A DNA stretch of 64,000 bases from JAOPZW01 sp963707695 (GCA_963707695.1 CAVPQY010000004.1:744001-808000), one strand, 5' to 3'. Shown: positions 44,391 to 53,839, counted from the first letter of the stretch. Numbers and translations are program-made. The notes: generated by a model not told the origin, from the letters alone.

Positions 44391-47156
44391 CTACTCCTGC
44401 ACGCCGGCCATGCGCGCGCCGAGCTCGGCGCGGGAGGTGATGCCGAGCTTGCGGTAGACGCGCGAGAGGTTCGCCTCGACGGTCTTGGGGCTGATCGACA
44501 GCGCGCGGGCCACCTCGCGGTTCGTCAGCCCGCCGGCGGTCAGCACCGCGACGCGCCGCTCACCGGCCGTCAGGTCGCCGGGCGCGGAGCGGCGGATGCC
44601 CACGCGGCCCAGCTCGAGGCGTGCGCGCTCGGCCCAGAGCCGCGCGCCCATCGACTCGAACAGCTCGAGCGCCCGCTCGAACGACGCCTTGGCGCGCGAC
44701 CGCCGCCGCCGCCGGCGCTCGACCACGCCGTGCACGACGAGCGTCCGGGCGAGTTCGAACGGCATGTCCAGCCGGTCGTGCTCGGCGAGCGCCCCGTCGG
44801 CGGCCGCGGCCGCGCCGTCGAGCTCGCCGCGGGCCGCCAGCAGGAGCGCGCGGCAGCGACCGGCGGTGGCGAGCGCCCAGGGCCGGTCCAGGGCGCGGCC
44901 ACGGTCATCGAGCATCGCGAGCAGCGCCGCGGCGCGGTCGACGGCGCCGAGCGCGATGAGCGCCTCGAGCGCGTCGGGGAGGAAGAAGGCGGTCACCGGC
45001 TCGCCGAGCCCCCGCGCCTCGAGCGTCGCCGCCAGCGGCTCGCAGGCCCGCCAGGCGCCCTCGGGGTTGCCGAGCGACAGCTCGAGGAGGCTGAGAGCCG
45101 AGGCAATCCAGACGGCGGGCAGGGTGTAGCCGAAGCGCTCCACGAGCGCGCCCGCCTCGCGGCAGCCGCGCCGCGCGGCGGCCGTCTCGCCACGATGCGC
45201 GTCGACGTACGCCCGCTGGGCCAGCGCCCAGGAGTACGTGGACTGCCGGCCGGTCAGGGCGGCCACCGAGGCCGCCTCCTCGGCCGCCGCCAGCGCAGCG
45301 ACGAGGTCCCCGCTCCTCGTCTCCAGCCAGCTCAGCCAGAGCACGACGAAGGCGAGGTCGCTCTCCTCGCCGCGCTCGCCCGCGGCCGCCCGGATCGCGG
45401 CCAGGCGCTCGCGGGCCTGCGCGTGGTCCCCGAGGTAGAGCAGCAGGAGGGCGGCGATCGTGCCGGGGCGCGCGTCGAGCGGCGTCAGGCGGTCGCGGTC
45501 CTCGAGGGCCAGCGAGCGCTCGACCGCCTCGTCGTCGACGCCGCGGCCGGCGAGGTAGTCGAACATCGCGCGCTGGGCGAGCGCCTCGGCGACGAGCGCA
45601 CCGTCGCCGATCGCCTCAGCGCGCTCGAGCGCGCGCGAGGCGTGCGCAACGCCCGCACCGATGTCCCAAGTGGAGCCGCAGACCCGGCCGAGGCCGAGCT
45701 CGACGTCGACGACCGCGCGCGGGTCGTCGGCCTGCTCCAGGGCCTCGGCGAAGCGCCGCTGCGCCTCGGCGACGTTGTCGTCGTGCTGGCTGATGCCGCC
45801 CAGGAGGCGCAGCGCGTTGGCCCGCTGCGACCGGGGGAGCGGCTCGGGCAGGAGCGCCTCGAGCAGGGTCCGCGCGCGCGCACGGTCGCCGCCGTGGACG
45901 TGGTGCTCGGCCGCCGCGAGGGCGCGGCGACGGGCGTCGTCGCGACGGTCGGGCGGCGTCACGGCCCCGGCCTCCTCGAGCAGCTCGGCGGAGGACGCCC
46001 ACGCTCCGCGCGAGCGGGCCTGCGCCGCTCCGCGCTCGAGCGCCCGCGCGACGTCCTCGTCCGGCTCGGTCGTCGCGAGCGCGAGGTGGCGGGCGCGCTG
46101 CTCCGAACCAGGGACCAGCTCGGCGAGCCGCCGGTGCAGGTCGCGGCGACGCCGCTGCGAGGCCGAGTCGTACACGACGGAGGCGTAGAGCGGGTGCGCG
46201 AAGGCGATGCGGCCGTCGTCGGCCCGGAGGAGGCCGAGCTCCTCGGCGGCGGCGAGCCCGCCCGCCGACGAGGCGCCTTCCACCAACGCGGGCGTAGGAT
46301 CGGACAGCGCCGCGGCGGCGAGGAGGGCGTCGCGGGCGTGCGGCGGCGGCGCCGGGAGGCGCCCGGCGACGAGCTTGCGGAGGTTCTCGGGGACGGGGAG
46401 GCGCGCCCGCGGGTTGACCGCGGGGGCCGGACCGAGCTGCCGCATGATCTCGAGCGCGAACATCGGGTTGCCCCCGGAGGTCTCGTGGACGCGCGCGACG
46501 ACCGACCGCGAGAGCGGCCGGCCGAGCCGGTCGGAGAGCAGGTCGTGCAGCGCCGCGGGCGCGAGCGGGTCGAGCGTGCAGCGCGTCACCGACTCGGCCG
46601 GGACGAGCGGCTCGGCGCCGCGGCCGTCCGCCTCGGGGAGGCGGCGGGCGAGGAGCCCGGCAAGCGGCGCGGCCGTTAGCCGCCGCAGGGCGAACGCGAT
46701 CACCGTCGCCGACGCGGCATCCAGCCACTGGACGTCGTCGATGGCGACGACCACCGGCCGCTCGGCGCTCAATCCGGCGAGCAGCGCCCGGACCGCGGTC
46801 CCCAGCGTGCGCTGATCGAGCGGGGCGGCGTCGGGCTCGGCTCGCAGCAGGGCGACGTCGAGCGCGCGCCGCTGGTGGCGCGGCAGCGCGGCTGCCGTCG
46901 GGTGGCCGCCCACCGGCTCGAGCAGGTCCGCGAGGGCCGAGAGCGCCAGCTTGGTCTCGGCCTGCACCGGACGGCAGGAGAGGACCCGGAACCCCTGCGC
47001 CTCGGCGCGGCGCAGCACGGCGCGCCAGAGCGTGGTCTTGCCGATCCCCGCCTCGCCCTCGAGGAGCAGGACGCGCAGCCGCTCGGGTGCCGACTCAAGG
47101 ACCGAGTCGGCGAGGTCCAGCTCGTCGTCACGTCCGAACACCGCGGCTGTTGGCAC
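44391..47156 (-). CDS. LAL-type LuxR transcriptional regulator with AAA/STAND ATPase
   Basis: 921 residues. The N-terminal ATPase has Walker A GEAGIGKTTLW near residue 40 and Walker B VVVAIDDVQWLD near 135. The middle is a long helical TPR-like region. The C-terminal LuxR helix-turn-helix (LTAGERRVAVLTAGGLTNRE, SISPKTVEANLSRVYRKLGI) occupies the last 60 residues. LAL proteins are ligand-gated activators. Start taken at GTG 47156 (VPTAAVFGRDDE); a short GC hairpin (47161-47175) covers its ribosome-binding site. Codons upstream in the same frame are not coding. Upstream of, and co-directional with, the metalloprotease. Confidence 0.87.
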   Translation of the reverse strand: MPTAAVFGRDDELDLADSVLESAPERLRVLLLEGEAGIGKTTLWRAVLRRAEAQGFRVLSCRPVQAETKLALSALADLLEPVGGHPTAAALPRHQRRALDVALLRAEPDAAPLDQRTLGTAVRALLAGLSAERPVVVAIDDVQWLDAASATVIAFALRRLTAAPLAGLLARRLPEADGRGAEPLVPAESVTRCTLDPLAPAALHDLLSDRLGRPLSRSVVARVHETSGGNPMFALEIMRQLGPAPAVNPRARLPVPENLRKLVAGRLPAPPPHARDALLAAAALSDPTPALVEGASSAGGLAAAEELGLLRADDGRIAFAHPLYASVVYDSASQRRRRDLHRRLAELVPGSEQRARHLALATTEPDEDVARALERGAAQARSRGAWASSAELLEEAGAVTPPDRRDDARRRALAAAEHHVHGGDRARARTLLEALLPEPLPRSQRANALRLLGGISQHDDNVAEAQRRFAEALEQADDPRAVVDVELGLGRVCGSTWDIGAGVAHASRALERAEAIGDGALVAEALAQRAMFDYLAGRGVDDEAVERSLALEDRDRLTPLDARPGTIAALLLLYLGDHAQARERLAAIRAAAGERGEESDLAFVVLWLSWLETRSGDLVAALAAAEEAASVAALTGRQSTYSWALAQRAYVDAHRGETAAARRGCREAGALVERFGYTLPAVWIASALSLLELSLGNPEGAWRACEPLAATLEARGLGEPVTAFFLPDALEALIALGAVDRAAALLAMLDDRGRALDRPWALATAGRCRALLLAARGELDGAAAAADGALAEHDRLDMPFELARTLVVHGVVERRRRRRSRAKASFERALELFESMGARLWAERARLELGRVGIRRSAPGDLTAGERRVAVLTAGGLTNREVARALSISPKTVEANLSRVYRKLGITSRAELGARMAGVQE

Positions 47157-47502
47157 AGCGGCCCCCTTCGGGGGCGATGATCTCAGATGCGCCGAGTCCT
47201 GGGAGATCGGGGAGGCGCGTGCCCACGGGCATGCCGCTGTGCCGCTGCCCCCCGTCGTGGTCGCAGCCCTCGGCGCCGCGATCGTCGTTCCCCACTCGCC
47301 GGCCGATCTGCGCCGCCTCGTGCTCGCCGCCGGCGTCGTCGCTCCCGACGCCATGCTCGCCGCCTGGGTCGGCGCGCTGTTCCCCGGCCCGGTCCCCCGG
47401 TGCCTCCCCCCGCCCCCCCGCCCAGCTCACCTCGCTCGACCCGCGCCAAATCACCAAGCCCGGACGACGACCGGTCACACACGCGCCCCGCAAGCTGGCC
47501 CC
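47157..47502. other. Divergent intergenic region between LAL regulator and HdeD gene
   Basis: 346 bp. It contains the hairpin before the regulator start and the first copy of the five-copy element (47450-47476). It also holds a plus-strand stretch (about 47239-47412) that reads like protein (VPLPPVVVAALGAAIVVPHS, then LRRLVLAAGVVAPDAMLAAW) with GC-rich third positions but no ribosome-binding site. The latter may be a gene relic. A C-run (47406-47422) follows it. Confidence 0.5.
47450..47476 (+). promoter_or_regulatory. Five-copy element, copy before the HdeD gene (divergent variant)
   Basis: ATCAC at 47450, then a non-matching middle, then GACGACCGGTC (47466-47476). It shares the left end and tail of the element but not the right dyad arm. 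Exactly 26 bp separate it from the HdeD ATG, the same distance as the DoxX copy, which supports it being real. Confidence 0.5.
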
Positions 47503-48159
47503 ATGACCAACTCACTCACCACACCTCCTTCCATCGGCTACCCATTGACCCGCAACATCGCCGAGCGGCTGTCCCGCTACTGGTGGTTCGCGCTGCTCAA
47601 CGGCCTGGCGTTGATCGTGGCCGGGGTGCTCATCTTCAGCATCGACTGGGATCGCGACAGCCTGTCGGCGTTCATCGGCGCGTTGTTCATCCTCGAAGGC
47701 GTCGCCGGCGCACTGAGCGACGGCGTCGACCGGACGACGCGCCGGACCAACGTCGTGGCCGGGCTCGCCTCGATCGCCGCCGGCGTCGCCATCATCGTAT
47801 GGCCCTCGCCCGGGCTCGTCGCCGTCGCGGTGTTCCTCGGCTCGTGGCTGCTCGTCACGGGGACCGTCACCATCACCGTCGCGTTCACCGCCCGCGGTGT
47901 CCTGCCGTACTGGTGGATGGGGCTGCTCGTCGGCCTCCTCGAGATCCCGCTCGGCGTGCTCGCGCTGGCGAACCCCGGCGCGACGCTCGCCGCGATCATC
48001 ACCGTCGGCGGCATCTGGGCCGTCTCGGTCGGGGTTCTGCGCGTCGTGCTGTCGTTCGAGATCAAGCGGCTCCCGCACCACGTCGACGAGACGTACGGCG
48101 TCCGCGGCCACACCGTCCCGCCGACGCGCGACGCATCGACGCCCGTCGCGGCGTCCTGA
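47503..48159 (+). CDS. HdeD family membrane protein
   Basis: 218 residues with six predicted transmembrane helices starting at YWWFALLNGLALIVAGVLIF. Other landmarks: GALFILEGVAGALSD, PYWWMGLLVGLLEIPLGVLA and GGIWAVSVGVLRVVLSFEI. HdeD relatives are inner-membrane proteins tied to acid stress in enterics; the actinobacterial role is unknown. The ATG has little Shine-Dalgarno sequence. A copy of the five-copy element is 26 bp upstream, and a strong hairpin follows the stop. Confidence 0.87.
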   Translation: MTNSLTTPPSIGYPLTRNIAERLSRYWWFALLNGLALIVAGVLIFSIDWDRDSLSAFIGALFILEGVAGALSDGVDRTTRRTNVVAGLASIAAGVAIIVWPSPGLVAVAVFLGSWLLVTGTVTITVAFTARGVLPYWWMGLLVGLLEIPLGVLALANPGATLAAIITVGGIWAVSVGVLRVVLSFEIKRLPHHVDETYGVRGHTVPPTRDASTPVAAS

Positions 48160-48176
48160 CAGGTCCGCGAGCGCCC

Positions 48177-48206
48177 GCGCCCGCGCAGGCAGCCCTGCGC
48201 GGGCGC
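48177..48206 (+). terminator. Strong hairpin after the HdeD gene
   Basis: GCGCCCGCGCAGG (48177-48189), CAGC, CCTGCGCGGGCGC (48194-48206): a perfect 13-bp stem with a 4-base loop, 17 bp after the stop. No T-run, as is common in high-GC terminators. It separates HdeD from the MalT-like regulator. Confidence 0.6.
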
Positions 48207-48276
48207 CCCGACCAGCCTCACTGGCCGCCCGCTCCCACGCCCGTTAGGCTCGGCATGCGGACACCTCCGCGCCGTC

Positions 48277-50961
48277 ATGCAGCGCCTCGGTCTCGCCACC
48301 CCCGTGCCCGCGGAGCGGCTGCCCGCCATGGAGCGGCTGGTCCCCCGCCGAGCGCTCTTCGACGCTCTTTCGGGCGCCAGAGGCGGCCAGGTGGTCCTGC
48401 TCTGCGCCCCTGCCGGCAGCGGCAAGACGGTGTTGCTGCGGTCGTGGATGCGGTCCCCCGCCGTGAGCGATCCGGTGGCCTGGGTGTCGGTCGAGCGCGA
48501 CGAGGAGGACGCGCAGCACTTCTGGCTGTCCCTGATCGATGCGCTGGCCGGCGCGGTGCACGAGGAGGGCCTGGTCGAGCGCATCAGCGCGACCCCGGCC
48601 TTCCACGGGGACGGCATCATCGAGCCGCTGCTGTCCAGCCTCGACGGGCTCGAGGCGCCCGTCGTGCTGATGATCGACGACCTCCACGAGCTGCGCTCGC
48701 CCGACGCGCTGCGGCTGCTGGAGCGCTTCCTCGCCCGGATCCCGGCGACGCTGCGCGTGGTGCTGTCGACGCGAGCTGACCCAGAGCTCGGCCTCCATCG
48801 CCAGCGCCTCACGGGCGATCTGGTCGAGATCCGCGGCGCCGATCTGCGTTTCTCGTTCGAGGAGACGCGCGGACTCCTGGAGGCCGATGCGATCCCGCTG
48901 GAGGACGCGACGGTGGCGCAACTCCACGAGCGCACGGAAGGCTGGGCGGCCGGCCTGCGGCTCGCGGCGATCTCGCTCGCAGCCCATCCGGACCGCGAGC
49001 GCTTCGTGAGCGAGTTCTCCGGCAGCGAACGGACCGTCGCGGCGTACCTCCTGGCCGAGGTGCTCGAGCGCCAGCCGGCCGAGGTTCGCGACCTGCTGCT
49101 GCGGACATCGATCATGGACCGCGTCAGCGGACCCCTGGCCGACTTCGTCACCGGGGTCACGGGCTCCGAGCGGATCCTGCAGGGGCTCGAGGACGCCAAC
49201 GCCTTCGTGTCGTCGATCGACGCCGGCCGGACGTGGTTCCGTTATCACCACCTGTTCGCCGACCTCCTCCGGCTGGAGCTGCGTCGGCTCTCTCCGGCGA
49301 GCATCAGGCCGCTGCACCGGGCCGCCGCCGAATGGCACGAGGAACACGGCGACATGGTCGAGGCCATCCGCCACGCGCAGACCGCCGGCGACTGGCCGGA
49401 CGCGACGCGCATGGTCGCCGACAACTACGTGAGCGTCGTCTTCGACGGCCGCCTCGCGACGCTCCACGGGCTCCTCGCGGCCTTCCCGAAGCACGCCGCC
49501 GACACGGATCCCGAGCTCGCCCTGGCCGTCGCGAAGGTGCGACTTTACGACGGCCACCTCGAGGACTGCGCCCGCCACCTGTCGATGGCGGAGCAGCTGC
49601 TGCAGACCGTCCCTGCCGACCGCCGGGAGCGTTTCGCGCTCCAGCATGCGGAGACGACGCTCGCGCTCGCGCGTCGTCGCGGCGACCTGCCCACCGTCGT
49701 CGAGTCCATGCGCTCGATCGAGACGGCGCTGTCCGAACAGGCGGCGAGCGCCCTCGAGCTCGGCAACGACCTGCGGGCCGCCGCGCTCATGAACCTCGGC
49801 ATCGCCGAACTCTGGGCGTCGCGGACGGAGGAGGCTCGCGGGCACCTCGAGCAGGCGCTCGAGCTCGCGCGGAGCATCGGGCGGCCGTACCTGGAGCTCG
49901 GGTGCCTCGGGCACCTCGTCATCGTCGCTCCGCTCATCGAGCAGCCTGCCTCCGCCGCCCTCGCGGTCTTCGAGCAGGCGACGTCGCTCGCCAGCGAGCA
50001 CGGCTGGACGGAGGACCCGGTCACCGCGGCTGGGCTGGCCGCGGGTGGCTTGATCCTCGTGTGGCTGGGGCGGTTCAGCGAGGCGGAGAGCCGCCTCGAG
50101 CAGGCCCGCCGCACCATCCGCCCCGACGCTGAACCGGGGACCGAGCTCGTGCTGCATCACGCCACCGCGCTGCTGTGGATGGCACGCGGCCGCTTCGACG
50201 ACGCGTTCGCCTCATTCGAGGCCGCGAAGAGGATGCAGTCCCTGCTTGTGGGCCCGCACGCGTTCAGCGGCGAGCGGCGCAGCCGGATCGTGCAGATGCG
50301 TGCCCGCCGAGGCGAGCTGGACGCGGCGCAGGCGACGTTGGCCGAGATGGCCGACGAGCAGATTGACCTCGTGGGCGTGCGGATCGCGAAGGCCGCGATC
50401 CACCTGGCGGAGGGGGACGCGCAACAGGCCGCGGACGTCCTCGCGCCGGTCGTCGAGTGCCACGAGCGAGCGGTCAAGGCGAGCTGGGGGGCCATCGACG
50501 CCTCGCTGCTGGAGGCCTTGGCCCGCGACCAGCTCGGCGACCGCGCTGGTGCCGAGACGTCGATCGAGCGAGCGCTCGAGATGGCCGAGCCCGAAGGCGT
50601 GCTCCTGCCCTTCGTCCTGTTCCCGGTCAAGCCGCTGCTGGAGCACCACCCCCGGCACCGCACGGCCCACGCGACGCTGCTCGTCGAGATCCTCGACCTG
50701 CTCTCCGGCGCATCAGCCCGGCCCCGCGATGCGGTCGCTCCGCTGCGCGACGAGCTCAGCGAGGCCGAGTTGCGTGTCGCCCGCTATCTGCCGAGCAACC
50801 TGAAGGCGCCCGAGATCGCCAACGAGCTGTACGTCTCGTCCAACACCGTGCGCACCCACATGCGCCACATCTACACCAAGCTCGACGCGCACAACCGCAG
50901 CGAAGCCGTCGCCCGCGCGCGGGAACTCGGGCTACTCGCGCCAGCGCGCGCCGCCCGCTGA
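48277..50961 (+). CDS. MalT-like LuxR transcriptional regulator (STAND ATPase, TPR, HTH)
   Basis: 894 residues. Walker A CAPAGSGKTVLLRSW near residue 43, Walker B VVLMIDDLHELR near 128, and STRADPELGLHRQRL and YHHLFADLLRLEL as in MalT-type ATPases. Helical TPR-like repeats span about 400-810. The C-terminal LuxR HTH has LSEAELRVARYLPSNLKAPE, ELYVSSNTVRTHMRHIYTKL and DAHNRSEAV. It would bind DNA co-operatively when ATP and an inducer are bound. It lies in the middle of the genes carrying the repeated element, one copy starting 23 bp after its stop, and is the best candidate to bind it (inference). ATG start. Confidence 0.88.
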   Translation: MQRLGLATPVPAERLPAMERLVPRRALFDALSGARGGQVVLLCAPAGSGKTVLLRSWMRSPAVSDPVAWVSVERDEEDAQHFWLSLIDALAGAVHEEGLVERISATPAFHGDGIIEPLLSSLDGLEAPVVLMIDDLHELRSPDALRLLERFLARIPATLRVVLSTRADPELGLHRQRLTGDLVEIRGADLRFSFEETRGLLEADAIPLEDATVAQLHERTEGWAAGLRLAAISLAAHPDRERFVSEFSGSERTVAAYLLAEVLERQPAEVRDLLLRTSIMDRVSGPLADFVTGVTGSERILQGLEDANAFVSSIDAGRTWFRYHHLFADLLRLELRRLSPASIRPLHRAAAEWHEEHGDMVEAIRHAQTAGDWPDATRMVADNYVSVVFDGRLATLHGLLAAFPKHAADTDPELALAVAKVRLYDGHLEDCARHLSMAEQLLQTVPADRRERFALQHAETTLALARRRGDLPTVVESMRSIETALSEQAASALELGNDLRAAALMNLGIAELWASRTEEARGHLEQALELARSIGRPYLELGCLGHLVIVAPLIEQPASAALAVFEQATSLASEHGWTEDPVTAAGLAAGGLILVWLGRFSEAESRLEQARRTIRPDAEPGTELVLHHATALLWMARGRFDDAFASFEAAKRMQSLLVGPHAFSGERRSRIVQMRARRGELDAAQATLAEMADEQIDLVGVRIAKAAIHLAEGDAQQAADVLAPVVECHERAVKASWGAIDASLLEALARDQLGDRAGAETSIERALEMAEPEGVLLPFVLFPVKPLLEHHPRHRTAHATLLVEILDLLSGASARPRDAVAPLRDELSEAELRVARYLPSNLKAPEIANELYVSSNTVRTHMRHIYTKLDAHNRSEAVARARELGLLAPARAAR

Positions 50962-50983
50962 CCGGCCCTCGGGCCGACTCCCG

Positions 50984-51010
50984 ATCACGCAGAACGCGTG
51001 ACGACCGCTC
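50984..51010 (+). promoter_or_regulatory. Five-copy element, copy before DoxX
   Basis: ATCACGC, AGAAC, GCGTGAC, then GACCGCTC overlapping the last arm (ending 51010), continued by ACCCG. Inner dyad TCACGC-N5-GCGTGA is perfect. 26 bp before the DoxX ATG at 51037. Confidence 0.75.
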
Positions 51011-51036
51011 ACCCGGCCGTGCACGGTAATCGCGGC

Positions 51037-51393
51037 ATGACAGCTCTGACCATGGTCCTCACCGTCCTCACCGCGCTTGTCTTCGTCGCCGCCGCCTGGG
51101 TGAAGTTCGCCGAGGTCGAGCACGCCATGGAGACGCGAGACCGCCTCGCCATCCAACCTGTGCCCTACGCGTTGATCGGCGGCTTCGAGGTCGCCGGCGC
51201 CGTCGGCGCGCTCATCGGCCTGGCGTTCCGGCCGCTCGGCGTCGTGGCGCTCACCGGGCTCGTGCTGCTGGCCCTGGGCGCCTGCGCCGCCCACGTCAAG
51301 CTGCACGACCCGCCCAATGCGGCGCGCCCGGCCGGGCTCGCGCTGGTGCTCGCTGGCGCCGCCCTCGCGCTCCAGATCGCGACGACGTCGTGA
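51037..51393 (+). CDS. DoxX-like small membrane protein
   Basis: 118 residues, four predicted membrane helices: VLTVLTALVFVAAAWVKF, YALIGGFEVAGAVGALIGLA, PLGVVALTGLVLLALGACAAH and the C-terminal LALVLAGAALALQIA. The FEVAGAVGALIGL segment is typical of the DoxX-like family, associated elsewhere with oxidative-stress membrane complexes. ATG at 51037; a GTG 39 bp upstream lies inside the regulatory element and is rejected. Overlaps the next gene's ATG at TGATG. Confidence 0.8.
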   Translation: MTALTMVLTVLTALVFVAAAWVKFAEVEHAMETRDRLAIQPVPYALIGGFEVAGAVGALIGLAFRPLGVVALTGLVLLALGACAAHVKLHDPPNAARPAGLALVLAGAALALQIATTS

Positions 51394-51635
51394 TGCGCGA
51401 TCTCAAGCGCACGGATCGCGATCGGGTGTCGCCTCGGCAGGCGGCCGAGCGGCTGACCGACATCGCCTATGCCCTCGCGGCGGGCGGGCCGCTCGAGCTC
51501 GTCGTCGACCACGAACGGCTCAGCGTGCCGCTCGGCGACGTGCTGCGCATGCGGCGCGATCTGAGCTCCGACGGCGAACGCGTCGACTTCGAGCTGCGGC
51601 TCAGCTGGTCGGCGAGCGGAGGTGACCTCGGATGA
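51393..51635 (+). CDS. Amphi-Trp domain protein
   Basis: 80 residues. The C-terminal RMRRDLSSDGERVDFELRLSW matches the amphi-Trp domain, a small beta-rich module ending in a conserved Trp, of unknown role. The N-terminus has RVSPRQAAERLTDIAYALAAGGPL. Its ATG overlaps the DoxX stop (TGATG), so the two are coupled and share the upstream element. The next 53 bp contain nothing before the convergent small gene. Confidence 0.75.
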   Translation: MRDLKRTDRDRVSPRQAAERLTDIAYALAAGGPLELVVDHERLSVPLGDVLRMRRDLSSDGERVDFELRLSWSASGGDLG

Positions 51636-51688
51636 TCCCTGTGTCGAACGGCATCCCGCGCGTCGGTTACCCGTCGTCAACGTGGCGC

Positions 51689-51937
51689 TCATCGCCGAGC
51701 CGGAGCCTGGCCGGTCGCGGACGCGAAGGGCGACCACGCTTCGCGCTCCTCGACGAGGCGCACGAGCCTGGCGACCTCGGTGGGGTCACCCGTGCCTTCA
51801 TGACAGCACCCGGAGGGACGAGCCGGCGGGGAGGCGGTCGCCGCGTCGATCAGCAGCATGGCGAGCTGCAGCGCATCGACGTCCTCGCGAACCGGGATCA
51901 GGCGGCTCGCGGGCGCGACCGTCTCCTCCCTCCTCAC
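51689..51937 (-). CDS. Small hypothetical protein after the GH15 gene
   Basis: 82 residues from a GTG that overlaps the GH15 stop (GTGA). Not recognised. The core LQLAMLLIDAATASPP and EVARLVRLVEEREAW looks helical and protein-like, with a Cys pair (GCCHEG). Coupling suggests it acts with the glycosidase. Confidence 0.5.
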   Translation of the reverse strand: MRREETVAPASRLIPVREDVDALQLAMLLIDAATASPPARPSGCCHEGTGDPTEVARLVRLVEEREAWSPFASATGQAPARR

Positions 51938-53839
51938 CCGGCCACTTCGGCGAGGCCCTCCGCGACGATCAGCCGCGCGGCGGCCTCCACCAGCGCGAGG
52001 TGTGAGAAGGCCTGCGGGAAGTTGCCGAGGTGCCGGCCCGTCGCGACGTCGAACTCCTCCGCGAAGAGCCCGAGCGGAGACGCGGCCTGCACGAGGCGCT
52101 CCATCAGCTCCCTCGCTCGCTGCGTCTCGCCGACGATCGCCAGCGCCGACACGAGCCAGAACGAGCAGATCACGAAGCTGCCCTCCTTGCCGGACAGGCC
52201 GTCGTCGGTCTCCTCCGTGCGGTACCGCAACACGAACCCGTTCTCGCTCAGCTCGTCCGCGACCGCGAGCACGGTCGCGCGCAGCCGCGGGTCGCCGGCG
52301 GGCAGGAACCCGAAGATCGCCGCCAGCAGCGTCGAGGCGTCGAGCGCGTCGGTCTCGTAGTGCTGGCGCAGCACCCCGCGCCCGTCGACCCCGTGCTCGA
52401 GGATGTCCGCCTTGATCTCCGCGGCCGTCTGGGCCCAGTCCGCCGCGAGGTCGGTCCTGCCCTGGATGGTCGCGAGCTGCGCGGCGCGGTCGAGCGCGAC
52501 CCAGCACATCAGCTTCGAGGAGACGTAGTGCCGCGGCTCGCCGCGCGCCTCCCAGATGCCCTGGTCGGGCCCGCGCCACGCGGCCGTGGCGCAGTCGGCC
52601 TGCGCCTCCACGAGCGGCCAGAGCCGCCGCGGGATCCGCCGGCTGTGGCGGCTGTGCAGCAGGACGGAGTCCAGCGCAGCCCCGAAGACGTCGTTCTGAC
52701 GCTGCTCGAAGGCGCCGTTGCCGATCCGGACGGGACGCGCGCCGCCGTAGCCCGACAGGTCCTCCCGGACCGACTCGGTCAGGTCGCGCCGGCCGTCGAT
52801 CCCGTACATGATCTGCAGGGCGCCGTCGTCGTTGCGGTCGAGGTCGGCGATGAACTGCATGAACTCGTCGGCCTCCCAGTCGAGCAGCAGGTAGTGCAGC
52901 GCCCGCAGCAGGAAGGTCGAGTCGCGGATCCAGGTGTAGCGGTAGTCCCAGTTGCGCTCGCCGCCGGGCGTCTCCGGCAGCGAGGTCGTGAGCGCCGCGA
53001 CGCTCGCCCCCGTGGGCATGTAGGTGAGGCCCTTGATGGTCAGTGCGGCGCGCTGGATGAGCGGCCCGAGCGGGTGATCGGGGATCGCCGCGCGCGCGAG
53101 CCAGTCGCGCCAGAACATCGTCGTGACCTCGAGCTGTGCGGACGCCTCCTCGACGCTGCCGGGCACGAGCGCGTCCTCGCTCCACGCCAGCGCGCAGTAG
53201 ACCGTGTCGCCCGCCTGCAGGACCCGGCGGGCGCGAGCCCGCCCCGCCTCGATGCCGAGGAGCATGTCGGTCTGCATCAGCGAGCGACTGGCCGGCGCCG
53301 GCGCCCTCGGCGCGATGCCGGTCCGAGCTGAGCGTCCATTCGCCCGCGACGCGGCCATAGTCGAACGCCGGCTCGCACACGAGGTCGATCTCGGCCTTGC
53401 CGTCGATGCACGTGGCTGTTCGCACGAGCGCGTGGTCGGCGTCCTGGTCGAACGGCGGCCGCGTGTGCGGGGTGACCGTGTCCTCCCCGCGCCGCGGGCC
53501 CATCGTGAGCGCGTCGCGCACCACGACCCACCCGGTGGGCGTCTTCCACGACGTCACGAGCGTGTTGGTTCCCGGCTCGTAGATGCGGTCCATGGGGACG
53601 TTGACGCCGAAGGGGGCGAAGCGGAAGCCGCCCGCGCCGCGATCGAGCATCGCCCCGAACACGCTGGGCGAGTCGAAGCGCGGGACGCACAGCCAGTCGA
53701 CCGTGCCGTCCGGGGCGACGAGCGCGCCCGTGTGGCAGTTGGAGAGGAAGCCGTAGTCGGCGATCGGCGTGAATGGCGACGGCGTGGCGGCGCCTGGCGC
53801 CGTGGGCTGTTCGCGCTCGCTCTGCGTGACGGTGGCCAT
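51934..53839 (-). pseudogene. GH15 glycosidase (glucoamylase/trehalase-like) with a one-base frameshift
   Basis: The N-terminal frame begins MATVTQSERE after GGAGAGGAAC and reads YGFLSNCHTGALVAPDGTVD, WLCVPRFDSPSVFG and onward to DYGRVAGEWTLSSDRHRA. Near 53281-53290 one extra base shifts the frame. The second frame continues MQTDMLLGIEAG, then ERNWDYRYTWIRDSTF (catalytic region), FMQFIADLDRN and NFPQAFSHLALVEAA to the stop. Joined, it gives 634 residues, normal for actinobacterial GH15 trehalases/glucan hydrolases. An ATG at 53869 is an alternative start. Either a recent pseudogene or a sequence error. A copy of the five-copy element is upstream. Confidence 0.8.

Noticed and set aside
44037..46679. 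880-codon plus-strand frame
   Set aside because: Antisense to the LAL regulator, whose Walker motifs and HTH are clear.
48244..50160. 638-codon minus-strand frame over the MalT-like gene
   Set aside because: Antisense shadow of a clearly recognised regulator.
50998..51036. Upstream GTG start for DoxX (and the similar one before the coiled-coil gene)
   Set aside because: Both would translate the repeated element itself (MTTAHP...). The shared residues come from the conserved DNA, and better ATGs with membrane or helical starts follow.
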